64,000 bases of DNA from Flaviramulus sp. (GCA_030731745.1 JANQTJ010000004.1:1-64000); one strand, 5' to 3'. Shown: positions 44,158 through 54,642, numbered from the stretch's first letter. Translations and numbers: made by a program. Notes: a model not told the origin generated them from the letters alone.

Positions 44158-45732
44158 TTAACTAGTTGCTTTTTTACGTTTTTTCCATTGATTAAAACCA
44201 ATCCACCCTGCAAGTAATACTAAAAAAGGTATTAAATAAGAGGTGGCTTTTCCATTACCACTAACGGTAGTGAAGAAACGTTCCCATCGTGGATTTTTTC
44301 CATCCCAACTCATCCAAATAAATACAGGTTTTCCTACTACATGCGTAAAAGGCACAAATCCCCATGCTCTAGCATCAATAGAATTATGACGGTTATCACC
44401 CATCATCCAATAGTAGTTTTGCTTAAAAGTATAAGTGTTTGAAAGTTCCCCATTAATAAAAATTTGATTGCCCTTTACTTGAAGTGTATTGCCTTCATAT
44501 TCAGTAATAACACGTTTATAGAGTGGTAATACCTCTAAGTTTAAATCAATAGTTTTACCTTCTTCTGGAATGTATAACGGACCAAAAAAATCGACATTCC
44601 AGTTGTAATTTGGATCATGTGGAAAGATATTGGAATCTCTAACACCCTTTTCTTTAATATTTGGTGTAATGCTTGCAACATTTGGGTTGTCTTTAAATTT
44701 CACTAGTGCTTCATCAGAAATAGCGGAGAAATAATACGTATTTTGGTTGTTTATAATGCCAAAACCATCTGTAATATCGTAACGTTCTTTTAAAAATTTA
44801 GGATTAAATTGATTGGTTTTAGGTTGAACCAAATAGCTGAATTGTAAATGTGCTCTATCTGGTAATTCATTTTTCTTACCATTAATATAAACAAAACCAT
44901 CACGTACTTCTAAAGAATCACCAGCAATGGCAACACAGCGTTTTACTAAATTGGTTTTTTTATCTATGGGTTTATAGTAGTTTCTATCTGGATTAAAATC
45001 ATTCATATCCAGAAGGGTATCTGCAGGTTGGTTAAAAACAACAATGTCGTTTCTTTCTATTTTCTCAAAACCTGGAATGCGCAAATAAGGCAGTTGTAAC
45101 TTATTTTTCCATGAGTTACTATCTTTTACATCATCAAATAAATAGGATTTGTTTTTTAAAACAGGAATGGTATCATGTACCATGGGTGCAGCAACCGAAG
45201 TCATAGGCACTCTGGCCCCATAATGAAATTTACTTACAAATAAAAAATCGCCTACTAATAGTGATTTTTCTAATGATGATGATGGAATCGTAAAAGGTTG
45301 AATAAAATAAGTATGAACAATGGTTGCTGCAACTATAGCAAAAAGAATAGAGCTTGTCCATTCACCAGAACTAGATTTTGGGTTTAAATTTCTATTTTCA
45401 ACATAATTTATATCGGCAATATAATTTAAGTAGAAATTGTAAAATCCAAGAGTTACTATGGCTAAAAAAGTATCTAAATACGAGTTTTTACCAAAGCTTC
45501 GAGCGGTTTCTACCCAAACAACTATAAACATAATCACGTTTACTACAGGTAAAAATAATAAGATAATCCACCACTGAGGGCGATTTATTATCTTCATTAA
45601 TACCACGCCGTTGTATACTGGAACAAAGGCTTCCCAAGCTTGCTTTCCGGCTTTAGTGTATAGTTTCCAAGTGCCTAAGCCATGAATTACTTGAATAATT
45701 AGGATGAAAATAAACCATTCTGTCAACGTCAT
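44158..45732 (-). CDS. lepB: Signal peptidase I with extra N-terminal membrane domain
   Basis: 524 residues, longer than usual. Residues 1-~110 form a multi-helix membrane domain resembling DUF5684 (GTWKLYTKAGKQAWEAFVPV; RPQWWIILLFLPVVNVIMFI). SPase I then follows with the Ser in FTIPSSSLEKSLLVGD, the catalytic Lys in LVKRCVAIAGDSLEVRDG and box E YYWMMGDNRHNSIDARAWGF. A large insertion separates the Lys box from box E. A C-terminal helix precedes KKRKKATS. It removes signal peptides of exported proteins. It lies 64 bases downstream of dapB on the same strand. Confidence 0.95.
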   Translation of the reverse strand: MTLTEWFIFILIIQVIHGLGTWKLYTKAGKQAWEAFVPVYNGVVLMKIINRPQWWIILLFLPVVNVIMFIVVWVETARSFGKNSYLDTFLAIVTLGFYNFYLNYIADINYVENRNLNPKSSSGEWTSSILFAIVAATIVHTYFIQPFTIPSSSLEKSLLVGDFLFVSKFHYGARVPMTSVAAPMVHDTIPVLKNKSYLFDDVKDSNSWKNKLQLPYLRIPGFEKIERNDIVVFNQPADTLLDMNDFNPDRNYYKPIDKKTNLVKRCVAIAGDSLEVRDGFVYINGKKNELPDRAHLQFSYLVQPKTNQFNPKFLKERYDITDGFGIINNQNTYYFSAISDEALVKFKDNPNVASITPNIKEKGVRDSNIFPHDPNYNWNVDFFGPLYIPEEGKTIDLNLEVLPLYKRVITEYEGNTLQVKGNQIFINGELSNTYTFKQNYYWMMGDNRHNSIDARAWGFVPFTHVVGKPVFIWMSWDGKNPRWERFFTTVSGNGKATSYLIPFLVLLAGWIGFNQWKKRKKATS

Positions 45733-45796
45733 AATCTTAAATTTAATTTTTTATTGGTACCAATATCAGTTTATATTGTTACATTTTTAGTATTTA

Positions 45797-46501
45797 TTAA
45801 CCAATATTTAACACATCATTCATATTGAAAACTCCAGTTTTCCCAATTATCCATTCAGCAGCAATTACAGCGCCTAATGCAAAACCTTGTCTGTTATGAG
45901 CTACATGTTCAATAGTTATGGTATCTACCTCACTTTCGTAGTTTATTGTGTGTGTTCCTGGAACATCTTCGATGCGTTTTGCAATAATCGGAATGGTAAA
46001 ATTTTCTGATTCATCTAATTTCCAATTATTGAAGTTCCCGTTATTCGCTATAATGTCGTTAGCTAATGAAATAGCAGTGCCACTTGGTGCATCAAGTTTT
46101 TGAGTATGATGAATTTCTTCCATTGAAACATGGTATTGTTTTAATGTACTCATCATTCTTGCAAGTGTTTTGTTCAACTCGAAAAAAATATTAACTCCTA
46201 AACTATAATTAGAAGCGTAAATAAATGCGCCTTTTTTCTCTTTACATAAAGCTACTGCATTATCATAGTTTTCTAGCCATCCTGTTGTTCCTGAAATTAC
46301 GGGAATGCCATTTTTAATGCAATTACTTATGTTATTAAAAGCTACGTTTGGAATGCTAAAATCAATGGCAACATCAGCTTTTTTTATATCATAATTTGTG
46401 TCATCTTTATCAATTTTTAAAACGATGGTATGTCCACGATTTATAGCAATTTTTTCGATGGTTTTACCCATTTTTCCATATCCTAGTAAAGCTATATTCA
46501 T
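45797..46501 (-). CDS. dapB: 4-hydroxy-tetrahydrodipicolinate reductase
   Basis: 234 residues, the compact form. It reduces 4-hydroxy-tetrahydrodipicolinate to tetrahydrodipicolinate in lysine/meso-DAP synthesis. The Rossmann start is IALLGYGKMGKTIEK and the catalytic segment is EEIHHTQKLDAPSGTAI. Flanking genes are lepB and the DUF5683 protein, all on the minus strand. Confidence 0.96.
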   Translation of the reverse strand: MNIALLGYGKMGKTIEKIAINRGHTIVLKIDKDDTNYDIKKADVAIDFSIPNVAFNNISNCIKNGIPVISGTTGWLENYDNAVALCKEKKGAFIYASNYSLGVNIFFELNKTLARMMSTLKQYHVSMEEIHHTQKLDAPSGTAISLANDIIANNGNFNNWKLDESENFTIPIIAKRIEDVPGTHTINYESEVDTITIEHVAHNRQGFALGAVIAAEWIIGKTGVFNMNDVLNIG

Positions 46502-46542
46502 TTATTTGAAATTTGTTATTTATATAAATACCCATTTATGGG

Positions 46543-47157
46543 TTAAAATTTAAAATTTAAAGTTAATCCTACACTTCCAGTAGCATCCAATTCATTTATT
46601 TTGTAATGAGGTGCTAATGATAAATTTTCATCTACATTATATTGCAATAAATGCGCATCTACATTGGCGTCAATAATGTTTAAAGCATAAAGCCCAATGG
46701 TAACTAAAAGTGATATTTCTTTGTTTTTTCTATAAAATTTTTGTGCACGTTCTAAACCATCAATAGTAACTCTTGGAGTTGTTAATTGGTTTCCTTGAGA
46801 ATCAAAATAAAATTCATCATTAGTAAAACCAGCTAATCGGCTTTTATAAGCATCTCTGTATCTATTGTATTCTTTATTATTCGAAATATAAAAATAAACA
46901 CCGGTTCCTATGGCCCCAAAAACGATAGGTACTTTCCAATATTTTTTATTATAAACTTGACCTAAACCAGGTAAAATGGCAGAATAGAATGCTGCTTTTG
47001 ATGGGGAAAGTGGATCTATTGGTTTTCTTATTTCAATAATAGAATCAATAATTACTTCTTCTGGGAGTAGTTTTTTTTTTGAATTTTCGTCTTGCGCCAT
47101 CAAATTAAAACAACAGAAAAAAGAGAGTATACTTGCTATTTTGAATTTATTTAGCAC
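46543..47157 (-). CDS. DUF5683 protein
   Basis: About 204 residues. No ATG start is available; GTG at 47157 or TTG at 47163 are the candidates, both inside the end of parB, so translation is coupled to parB. A signal peptide (NKFKIASILSFFCCFNLMAQ) is followed by the DUF5683 core SPSKAAFYSAILPGLGQVYNKKYWKVPIVFGA and YNRYRDAYKSRLAG, then hydrophobic helices. The function is unknown, but the position next to parB/parA and dapB is conserved in the family as I recall. Confidence 0.88.
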   Translation of the reverse strand: MLNKFKIASILSFFCCFNLMAQDENSKKKLLPEEVIIDSIIEIRKPIDPLSPSKAAFYSAILPGLGQVYNKKYWKVPIVFGAIGTGVYFYISNNKEYNRYRDAYKSRLAGFTNDEFYFDSQGNQLTTPRVTIDGLERAQKFYRKNKEISLLVTIGLYALNIIDANVDAHLLQYNVDENLSLAPHYKINELDATGSVGLTLNFKF

Positions 47158-48061
47158 CGTCAACTAATTTTTTAATACGATTAAAGTCTTCTTCAGAATG
47201 AAAAGGAATGCTTATTTTTCCTTTTCCATTTTTAGAAACTTTAACGTCAATTTTATGCCCAAAGTATTCAGAAAATGCTTGAATACCTTTTTTTATGTAT
47301 TTTGGAACTACTCCGTCATCTTCATTTTTTGAAGTTGAATCAACTTTATCACTTGGAAGGTTAAAGTTTCTAACTAAAGTTTCAGTTTCCCTAACAGATA
47401 GTTTTTTTGATAATATCTTCTCGTAAATGTCTAATTGAATTGTTTGATCTTCGATAGTGATTAAAGCACGACCATGACCCATTGAGATAAAACCATCTCG
47501 CATACCCGTTTGTATAATGGGGTCTAATTTTAGTAAGCGTAAATAGTTAGCAATAGTAGATCGTTTTTTGCCAACACGCTCACTCATTTGCTCTTGAGTT
47601 AGATTGATTTCGTCAATTAAACGTTGGTATGATAGTGCAATTTCAATAGGGTCTAAATCTTGGCGTTGAATATTTTCAACCAAGGCCATTTCAAGAGATT
47701 CTTGGTCGTTAGCAATTCTAACATAAGCTGGTATAGTTTCTAAATTTAATAATTTGGAAGCTCTAAAACGGCGCTCACCTGAAACTAATTGAAATTTATT
47801 AAGCCCTAATTTTCTAACAGTAATAGGCTGGATAATACCAAGTTCTTTTATAGATGAGGCTAATTCTCTAAGGGATTCTTCACTGAAATTTGTCCGAGGC
47901 TGAAAAGGGTTTACTTCAATAAAATCAATATCTAACTCAACAATATTGCCAATAACTTTATCTGCGTTTTTATCTTTTACTGAGTTAATATCGTTACTTG
48001 GATCGTTTAATAATGCAGATAAACCTCTACCTAAAGCCTGTTTTTTAGTTGCCTTAGCCAT
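47147..48061 (-). CDS. parB: Chromosome-partitioning protein ParB
   Basis: 304 residues. N-terminal ParB/Sulfiredoxin-like CTPase domain (IEVNPFQPRTNFSEESLREL; LVSGERRFRASKLL; MALVENIQRQDLDPIE), central HTH (QEQMSERVGKKRSTIANYLRL) and C-terminal dimerisation segment. It binds parS sites and spreads to organise origins. It is three bases downstream of parA. A parS site is not recognised here. Confidence 0.96.
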   Translation of the reverse strand: MAKATKKQALGRGLSALLNDPSNDINSVKDKNADKVIGNIVELDIDFIEVNPFQPRTNFSEESLRELASSIKELGIIQPITVRKLGLNKFQLVSGERRFRASKLLNLETIPAYVRIANDQESLEMALVENIQRQDLDPIEIALSYQRLIDEINLTQEQMSERVGKKRSTIANYLRLLKLDPIIQTGMRDGFISMGHGRALITIEDQTIQLDIYEKILSKKLSVRETETLVRNFNLPSDKVDSTSKNEDDGVVPKYIKKGIQAFSEYFGHKIDVKVSKNGKGKISIPFHSEEDFNRIKKLVDGAK

Positions 48062-48064
48062 AAT

Positions 48065-48829
48065 TTATGAGTTTTTATTGATAATTTCTTTAGCCAAACT
48101 TAAGTAATTGCTAGCACCTTTGCTACCAGCGTCGTAATTAATTATACTTTCACCATAACTTGGTGCTTCACTTAATCGTACATTACGTTGGATTATGGTT
48201 TGAAAAACCATATCGTTGAAGTGTTTTTGAACCTCCTCAACCACTTGATTTGATAAACGTAATCTAGAATCATACATAGTTAGTAATAAACCTTCAATAT
48301 CTAATTCTGGATTATGAATTTTTTGTACACTTTTAATGGTATTTAAAAGTTTTCCCAATCCCTCTAATGCAAAATACTCACATTGAATAGGAATAATTAC
48401 AGCATCTGCTGCTGTTAAAGCATTTAATGTTAATAAACCAAGTGATGGTGCGCAGTCTATTAAAATAAAATCGTAATCGTTTTTAATATCTTGTAGTGCT
48501 TTTTTAAGCATATATTCTCGCGCTTCTTTATCAACAAGTTCAATTTCAATAGCAACAAGATCTATATGAGCAGGAATAATATCTAAGTTTGGAGCTTCGG
48601 TTTTTATAATAGCTTCTTTGGCTGAGTTTGAATGTTCTAAAAGCTGGTAGGTACCTATCTCTACAGATTCTACATCAATACCAATTCCAGAAGTTGCATT
48701 TGCCTGAGGATCAGCATCTATAAGCAACACTTTTTTTTCTAGAACGCCTAATGAAGCAGCTAAATTAATGGAAGTAGTTGTTTTTCCAACTCCACCTTTT
48801 TGGTTAGCAATTGCAATGATTTTACCCAT
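48065..48829 (-). CDS. parA: Chromosome-partitioning ATPase ParA (Soj)
   Basis: 254 residues. The deviant Walker A is NQKGGVGKTTTSINLAASL, with Walker B-like LIDADPQANATSG and LIDCAPSLGLLTLNAL. It forms an ATP-dependent gradient on the nucleoid that moves ParB-parS complexes. It is the first gene of the leftward parA-parB-DUF5683 unit. Confidence 0.96.
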   Translation of the reverse strand: MGKIIAIANQKGGVGKTTTSINLAASLGVLEKKVLLIDADPQANATSGIGIDVESVEIGTYQLLEHSNSAKEAIIKTEAPNLDIIPAHIDLVAIEIELVDKEAREYMLKKALQDIKNDYDFILIDCAPSLGLLTLNALTAADAVIIPIQCEYFALEGLGKLLNTIKSVQKIHNPELDIEGLLLTMYDSRLRLSNQVVEEVQKHFNDMVFQTIIQRNVRLSEAPSYGESIINYDAGSKGASNYLSLAKEIINKNS

Positions 48830-49091
48830 TAATGATTTGGTTTTATAAGCGGTAAAAATACGATTATTTATGAGGAATAAAAACGTTACTTGTTAACAAA
48901 TCGGTAAAGTGAAAATAGTTGATAAAGAATTAATATTTCAAAACTTTTTGAAACTTCACAATTCTAAACACACGGGTTTTTTGAATATAGAATTAAAAAT
49001 GAAGAGGAGAAAGTAGATGGAATATTTCTTTTTAATTATTTCTGAATTTAAATTTAGATTATTATGGTATTAAAAATTAATAAAAAACAAT
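48830..49091. other. Intergenic region upstream of parA
   Basis: 262 bases without a gene, on the 3' side of the mutase operon and upstream of parA. A TTGTTAACAA palindrome occurs at 48890-48899. No parS-like sequence, tRNA or convincing ORF is seen. Confidence 0.6.
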
Positions 49092-51212
49092 CTAACCAAT
49101 TAAAATCTCTAATATTTTAATAGCAGCATCACTAATTTTTGTTCCAGGTCCAAATACTGCAATAGCCCCAGCATCAAATAAAAATTGATAATCTTGTTTT
49201 GGAATAACACCACCAACAATCACCATAATATCATCTCTTCCATATTCTTTTAGAGCTTTAATTACTTGTGGCACTAAAGTTTTATGTCCTGCAGCTAGTG
49301 AAGAAACACCTAAAATATGTACGTCATTTTCAACCGCCTGTTTAGCTGCTTCTTTTGGTGTTTGAAAAAGCGGACCAATATCTACATCAAAACCCACATC
49401 AGCATAACCTGTAGCTACAACTTTTGCACCACGATCATGCCCATCTTGTCCCATTTTTGCTATCATAATGCGAGGACGTCTCCCATCTTGTTCTGCAAAC
49501 TTATCTGCTAATTCTTGTGCCTTTTTAAAGGATTCGTCGTCTTTTATTTCTTTACTATACACACCTGAAAATGATTTTATCTGAGCCTTGTAACGGCCAA
49601 AAGCAATTTCTAAAGCATCGCTAATTTCACCAAGTGTAGCACGTTCTTTGGCAGCTTCAACAGCTAAAGCTAATAAATTTTCTTGTCCTGTTTTAGCTGC
49701 TTCGGTTAATTTTGATAAAGTTTTTTCAACTTTTTCAGAGTTTCTAGTTGCTTTTATATGCTTTAATCGCTCTATTTGGGAATTTCTTACAGTTTGATTA
49801 TCTACTTCTAGCGTTGAAATTGGGTCTTCTTCCTTTAATCTATATTTATTAACGCCCACAATTATATCTTGCCCAGAATCTATCCTAGCTTGTTTTTTTG
49901 CTGCCGCTTCTTCAATTCTAATTTTAGGGATGCCAGCTTCTATGGCTTTAGTCATGCCTCCTAAACTTTCAACTTCTTCAATAAGTTCCCAGGCTTTTTG
50001 TGCAATATCATGTGTTAGTTTTTCAACATAAAAACTACCAGCCCATGGGTCAACCGTTTTAGTTATTTTAGTTTCTTGTTGTAAAAATATTTGTGTATTT
50101 CGTGCAATTCGAGCCGAAAAATCAGTAGGTAATGCAATCGCTTCATCTAAGGCATTGGTATGTAAACTTTGTGTGCCACCAAAAGCGGCTGCAGCTGCTT
50201 CGATAGTAGTTCGTGCCACATTATTAAAGGGGTCTTGTTCTGTTAAACTCCAGCCAGATGTTTGGCAGTGGGTTCTTAAAGCTAATGATTTTTCATTTTT
50301 AGGGTTAAATTGCTTAACTATTTTAGCCCAAAGCATTCTGGCAGCTCGCATTTTTGCTATTTCCATAAAATGATTCATACCAATGGCCCAAAAAAACGAT
50401 AGGCGAGGTGCAAAGGTATCAATGTCTAAACCAGCTTCTATTCCTTTTCTAAGATATTCCAAGCCATCAGCTAGCGTATAAGCTAATTCTATATCGCAGG
50501 TTGCACCAGCTTCTTGCATGTGATACCCAGAAATACTAATACTATTGAATTTAGGCATGTTTTTACTGGTGAATTGAAAAATATCTGAAATGATTTTCAT
50601 CGAAGGTGTAGGTGGGTAAATGTAAGTATTACGCACCATAAACTCCTTTAAAATATCATTTTGTATGGTGCCTGATAGGTGTTCTGGCTTTACGCCTTGC
50701 TCCTCAGCTGCTACTATATAAAATGCCATAATTGGAAGTACAGCACCATTCATAGTCATAGAAACTGACATGTCGTTTAGTGGGATTTGATCGAAAAGGA
50801 TTTTCATATCTTCAACCGAATCTATGGCTACACCGGCTTTTCCAACATCGCCAACAACTCGCTCGTGGTCTGAATCGTAACCACGATGTGTTGCTAAATC
50901 AAAAGCAATAGAAAGCCCTTTTTGTCCAGCGGCTAAATTTCTCCTGTAAAAAGCGTTACTATCTTCTGCGGTAGAGAATCCTGCGTATTGCCTAATAGTC
51001 CATGGACGGATTACATACATAGTACTGTAAGGTCCTCTTAAATTTGGTGCTAAACCAGCAACAAAATCAAGATGTTCTAAGTTTTGAATATCTTTACTTG
51101 AGTATAAAGACTGAAGTTCAATACCTTCAGCAGTTGTAAACTTGTTTTTGTCTAAAGATTTTTCGTCTTCAGTTTTCTTATTTATAGTTATTTGTTGAAG
51201 GTTTTTTCTCAA
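49092..51212 (-). CDS. Methylmalonyl-CoA mutase, large (catalytic) subunit
   Basis: 706 residues. The substrate-binding TIM barrel ([52 protein letters not shown]) is followed from ~570 by the cobalamin-binding domain with the lower-ligand motif [13 protein letters not shown]. It interconverts (R)-methylmalonyl-CoA and succinyl-CoA with adenosyl-B12. It is the last gene of the udk-ftsB-mutase operon and follows the lipoprotein gene after two bases. Confidence 0.96.
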   Translation of the reverse strand: MRKNLQQITINKKTEDEKSLDKNKFTTAEGIELQSLYSSKDIQNLEHLDFVAGLAPNLRGPYSTMYVIRPWTIRQYAGFSTAEDSNAFYRRNLAAGQKGLSIAFDLATHRGYDSDHERVVGDVGKAGVAIDSVEDMKILFDQIPLNDMSVSMTMNGAVLPIMAFYIVAAEEQGVKPEHLSGTIQNDILKEFMVRNTYIYPPTPSMKIISDIFQFTSKNMPKFNSISISGYHMQEAGATCDIELAYTLADGLEYLRKGIEAGLDIDTFAPRLSFFWAIGMNHFMEIAKMRAARMLWAKIVKQFNPKNEKSLALRTHCQTSGWSLTEQDPFNNVARTTIEAAAAAFGGTQSLHTNALDEAIALPTDFSARIARNTQIFLQQETKITKTVDPWAGSFYVEKLTHDIAQKAWELIEEVESLGGMTKAIEAGIPKIRIEEAAAKKQARIDSGQDIIVGVNKYRLKEEDPISTLEVDNQTVRNSQIERLKHIKATRNSEKVEKTLSKLTEAAKTGQENLLALAVEAAKERATLGEISDALEIAFGRYKAQIKSFSGVYSKEIKDDESFKKAQELADKFAEQDGRRPRIMIAKMGQDGHDRGAKVVATGYADVGFDVDIGPLFQTPKEAAKQAVENDVHILGVSSLAAGHKTLVPQVIKALKEYGRDDIMVIVGGVIPKQDYQFLFDAGAIAVFGPGTKISDAAIKILEILIG

Positions 51213-51214
51213 AA

Positions 51215-51886
51215 TTAATTTATTGGTGCTCCAGAAGGTGTTTTAGGAGGTATTACATTAAAATCTATAGGTTGAGGTTTCTCAAAATTAACATTGCTAA
51301 AATCGATATCAAATAATTTGGCATAAAACAAATCTAAAGCTACATAAGTTGCTAAATATTTATCGCTTAATGTATTGGTGTATTTTGCCATTAATGGCGA
51401 ACCAAAAAGTTTTGGGTCCATAAAGTTGGTGCTTATAAGCGAATTAAAAGTGGTTTTTAAAGCTACATCTTTAATGTTGTTTGCCATACATGTAATAATT
51501 GCACTTTTATAATTTAAATGGCTTTTTTGATTATTAGCATCCCATAAATCGTTTTCATCTTTTAAAGCTTCAAATACTTTGTAAGTATGCTCAGAAATAA
51601 TGTCTTCATATTTTATTCTACCATAAATTGAATTTCTAATAAATTGAGAATAGGATTGTGCTAGTGTGCTATTTGCATTATTTCTTTTGTAAAAATTTAA
51701 AAGATCATCTTCAAATGTGTACAAGGCTTCTTGATATAATTTAGAGTTTAAATTATCACAAGTTAAGATTGCAGGTTTATCTTTATACTTGAAATCTGAA
51801 AAAGTGTTTTCTTTTTTACAACTAAATAAAATAAATGCTAATAAAAAAGAAAAAAGAGTCGTTTTTAAGTTCATTTTAGTTTTCAT
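51215..51886 (-). CDS. Hypothetical lipoprotein inside the mutase operon
   Basis: About 219-223 residues with a lipobox [10 protein letters not shown]. The start is either 51886 (overlapping the mutase small subunit by 11 bases) or the ATG at 51874; either gives the same signal. The mature protein is helical and hydrophilic with no recognised domain (e.g. [36 protein letters not shown]). An exported lipoprotein between two cytosolic mutase genes is unexpected. Tight spacing shows co-transcription, not shared function. Confidence 0.75.
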   Translation of the reverse strand: MKTKMNLKTTLFSFLLAFILFSCKKENTFSDFKYKDKPAILTCDNLNSKLYQEALYTFEDDLLNFYKRNNANSTLAQSYSQFIRNSIYGRIKYEDIISEHTYKVFEALKDENDLWDANNQKSHLNYKSAIITCMANNIKDVALKTTFNSLISTNFMDPKLFGSPLMAKYTNTLSDKYLATYVALDLFYAKLFDIDFSNVNFEKPQPIDFNVIPPKTPSGAPIN

Positions 51887-53252
51887 TTTTTAATCGTTTT
51901 TGTTCTAAATTTTCTGCTAATCGCTTTTCTATGATAGGTTCAATTAAAGTTTTTCTTTGATTTGTTTTAACAAAAGGATAAATTTCCAACTCATTTTTCA
52001 TGCGGTCATTTAAGTTAGGATGTTTGTTTGTTCCCAATAAAATTTCTTCTCCGTTATCAAATTGAAGTTGTTCTTTATTAGTACTTTCTTTTATTTTTCT
52101 TTGAATGGTGCCTTCTTTTAATTGTTTTAAAAAACCACCTTTGTTTTCAATGTTTTTAAATACATCCAATGCTTTTTCTACTAGTTGATTTGTTAATGTT
52201 TCAATATAATATGAACCATCTGAAGGATTATCAACCTTATCAAAATAACTTTCGTGTTTTAAAATCAAAAGTTGATTTCTTGCAATACGTTCACCAAATT
52301 CGTTGTCTTTGTGGTATATCGCATCATAAGGTAAATTACAGATTATATTGGCGCCGCCAAGAATAGCACTCATACATTCTGTTGTGGTTCGCAACATATT
52401 GGTGTTATAATCGTAAAGGGTTTTGTTACGCTTGGTTGGAGTTGCTGTAATATGGCAATTATTATTGATTTGGTATTCGGCAGCAAGTGTTTTCCAAAGC
52501 ATTCTTAAAGCTCTTAGTTTTGCAATTTCGAAGAAATAATTAGTGCCCACTGAGATTTTGAAATTCATTTCAAACGATTTGAACACTTCCTTTAAAAGAG
52601 AGCTATTGTTCAAATAATTTAAATATTCGTTGGCATGTGCTAAAGCGTAAGCTAGTTGTTGAACCATATTGGCTCCAGCGTTTTGGTATAATGATACCTC
52701 AACCGTGAGCGATTTTGTATAGTTAACTATGTTTTCAAATTTTTGAAAATCTTCATTTAAAGATTGATACCAATTACCATCTTTTGCTAAATTATTAATG
52801 ATGTCTGTTTGGATTTTGAAACCTGCTTTAGTTGAAATATCAGCAAGTTGTTTTGCGAAATTTTCTGAAATAAAATGTAATTCAAAATGAATTGGAATTT
52901 TATCTAAATCAATATTTTGCAGTAAATTTTTAATTGAAACATCTTCATTTGGAATAATAAATTGAATACTTTCAGCACCTCTTTCAATAGCATTAACTGC
53001 TTTTAAATTTGATTTTTCAACATGGGCAACAAAAATAGACTGACAGATTTTCCAGTTTGTGGCTTTGGTATTCGAAATAGTTGACAATTCTGTAAAATCA
53101 TCCGAATGATAAAATGGTTTTACTGAGATATCTTCATTCGTTTTCCAAACTAAAGTATCATTATAATCAGCGCCTTTTAAATCAAACTGAATTTTTTGCT
53201 TCCATTGTTTTGCTGATACAGGATTAAATTTACTAAACAACTTTTTGTCCAT
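51876..53252 (-). CDS. Methylmalonyl-CoA mutase, small subunit
   Basis: 458 residues of the mutase barrel (GADYNDTLVWKTNEDI; RALRMLWKTLAAEYQ; MLRTTTECMSAILGGANI; RIARNQLLILKHESYFD) but no cobalamin-binding motif; the chain ends soon after the barrel, with a Lys/Glu-rich tail. This is the truncated small-subunit type known from Bacteroidota, which forms a heterodimer with the large subunit. It lies two bases from ftsB upstream. Confidence 0.93.
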   Translation of the reverse strand: MDKKLFSKFNPVSAKQWKQKIQFDLKGADYNDTLVWKTNEDISVKPFYHSDDFTELSTISNTKATNWKICQSIFVAHVEKSNLKAVNAIERGAESIQFIIPNEDVSIKNLLQNIDLDKIPIHFELHFISENFAKQLADISTKAGFKIQTDIINNLAKDGNWYQSLNEDFQKFENIVNYTKSLTVEVSLYQNAGANMVQQLAYALAHANEYLNYLNNSSLLKEVFKSFEMNFKISVGTNYFFEIAKLRALRMLWKTLAAEYQINNNCHITATPTKRNKTLYDYNTNMLRTTTECMSAILGGANIICNLPYDAIYHKDNEFGERIARNQLLILKHESYFDKVDNPSDGSYYIETLTNQLVEKALDVFKNIENKGGFLKQLKEGTIQRKIKESTNKEQLQFDNGEEILLGTNKHPNLNDRMKNELEIYPFVKTNQRKTLIEPIIEKRLAENLEQKRLKNEN

Positions 53253-53254
53253 GA

Positions 53255-53569
53255 TTATTTAGTTTTTAAACTGTCTTCATATTCTATAATAAAAATTTCT
53301 TCATTATCGCGCTTCATATAATATTCTTCTCTGGCAAATTTTTCTAAACCTTCTTCCGTACTTAACTCTTTTATAGCTTTGTTGTCTTTTTCAATTTCTT
53401 TTCTGTAGTATTCTTTTTCGTTTTCTAAAGCTTTTATATCCATGTTTAATTCATGGTGAATTAACCATGAGTTGGCATCAAAAAACAACATCCAAACAGC
53501 AAAAATCACCAAAATTAGTACGAACCAATTTTTAAACGGTTTCAAATATTTGTTTTTCAATTTTGGCAT
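53255..53569 (-). CDS. FtsB/DivIC-type septum formation initiator
   Basis: 104 residues. One transmembrane helix (NWFVLILVIFAVWMLFF) is followed by a coiled coil (LNMDIKALENEKEYYRKEIE) and the C-terminal segment EEGLEKFAREEYYMKRDNEE typical of DivIC/FtsB proteins, which link cell-wall synthesis to the divisome. It starts at the udk stop and precedes the mutase genes. Confidence 0.92.
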   Translation of the reverse strand: MPKLKNKYLKPFKNWFVLILVIFAVWMLFFDANSWLIHHELNMDIKALENEKEYYRKEIEKDNKAIKELSTEEGLEKFAREEYYMKRDNEEIFIIEYEDSLKTK

Positions 53570-54174
53570 TACAGTTTATCGTTTATAATGGTTTTTACAA
53601 TATCAATAGCCACTGTATTGTAATGGTTGTTTGGGATTATAATATCTGCATACTCTTTCATGGGCTCGATAAACTGATTATGCATCGGTTTTAAGGTTGT
53701 TTTATACCTTGAGAGCACCTCATCTAAATCTCTACCACGTTCAGATATATCTCGTTTTAATCGTCTTATTAAACGCTCGTCACTATCAGCATGAACAAAT
53801 ATTTTTATATCAAACATGGCTCTTAATTCTGGATTTGTTAGAATTAAAATACCTTCAACTATCATAACTTTTCTAGGATGTGTTAAAACGGTATCGCCAG
53901 TTCTATTATGTTTAACGAAAGAATAAACAGGTTGGTGTATAGGATTGCCTTTTTTTAATTCTTTTAAATGAGTTTCAAGTAATTCAAAATCTATAGATCT
54001 TGGATGATCAAAATTAATTTGAACACGTTCATCATAGCTTAAATGCGTGGTGTCTTTGTAGTATGAATCTTGAGAAATAATACCAACCTCACCTTCAGGT
54101 AATTCATTTAATATCTGATTTACTACTGTTGTTTTGCCGCAACCTGTGCCTCCAGCAATTCCTATAATTAACAT
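53569..54174 (-). CDS. udk: Uridine kinase
   Basis: 201 residues. The P-loop is GIAGGTGCGKTTVVNQ, followed by SQDSYYKD, NFDHPRSIDFELL, HQPVYSFVKHNRT and RDISERGRDLDEVL. It phosphorylates uridine/cytidine in pyrimidine salvage. It is the promoter-proximal gene of the operon and lies 66 bases upstream of the cytochrome c gene's 3' end, on the same strand. Confidence 0.96.
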   Translation of the reverse strand: MLIIGIAGGTGCGKTTVVNQILNELPEGEVGIISQDSYYKDTTHLSYDERVQINFDHPRSIDFELLETHLKELKKGNPIHQPVYSFVKHNRTGDTVLTHPRKVMIVEGILILTNPELRAMFDIKIFVHADSDERLIRRLKRDISERGRDLDEVLSRYKTTLKPMHNQFIEPMKEYADIIIPNNHYNTVAIDIVKTIINDKL

Positions 54175-54240
54175 CTTTTTTGGTTTAATTAGCTATTTAC
54201 AAAGTTATTTTAATGCATGGCTAAATAAGATTCAATAATC

Positions 54241-54642
54241 TTATTTTTTAATTTGTGAGACTTCTTCTTTAGTAATAATTTTGTCATTTTTATTACCCCA
54301 ACTATTTGTTATATAATTCATGACATCGGCTATTTCATCGTCAGCAAGACCTAATGCAGCCATGTAACTGTTGTATTTTTTTCCGTTAACTAAAATCTCC
54401 CCTTTTTGCCCATATTTTATGCCTTTAATACTAGCTTCACGATTTTCAAAAAGGTAATCAGACTTAGCTAAAGGAGGGAATACATTTTCAATACCTTCGC
54501 CATTTGGTAAGTGGCAAGTAACGCAAAAATCTTCATACACTAAACTACCTCTTTCTATACTTTCTTTTAAAGTATTATTTTGGGTAAATACTCTTTTAGA
54601 AGCAGAGACTAAAATTACTAAACTGATTATAAAAGATTTCAT
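54241..54642 (-). CDS. Class I c-type cytochrome (periplasmic)
   Basis: 133 residues with a signal peptide (SFIISLVILVSASKRVFTQ) and one haem site, FCVTCHLPNGEG. A Met that could be the axial ligand lies in NSYMAALGLADDEIADV. It is one base downstream of the PQQ sugar dehydrogenase, so it is the likely electron acceptor of that enzyme, passing electrons to the respiratory chain. This functional pairing is inferred from co-transcription. Confidence 0.92.
   Translation of the reverse strand: MKSFIISLVILVSASKRVFTQNNTLKESIERGSLVYEDFCVTCHLPNGEGIENVFPPLAKSDYLFENREASIKGIKYGQKGEILVNGKKYNSYMAALGLADDEIADVMNYITNSWGNKNDKIITKEEVSQIKK

Noticed and set aside
48830-49091. Possible parS site near parA
   Set aside because: Only a TTGTTAACAA palindrome is present; it does not resemble the parS consensus.
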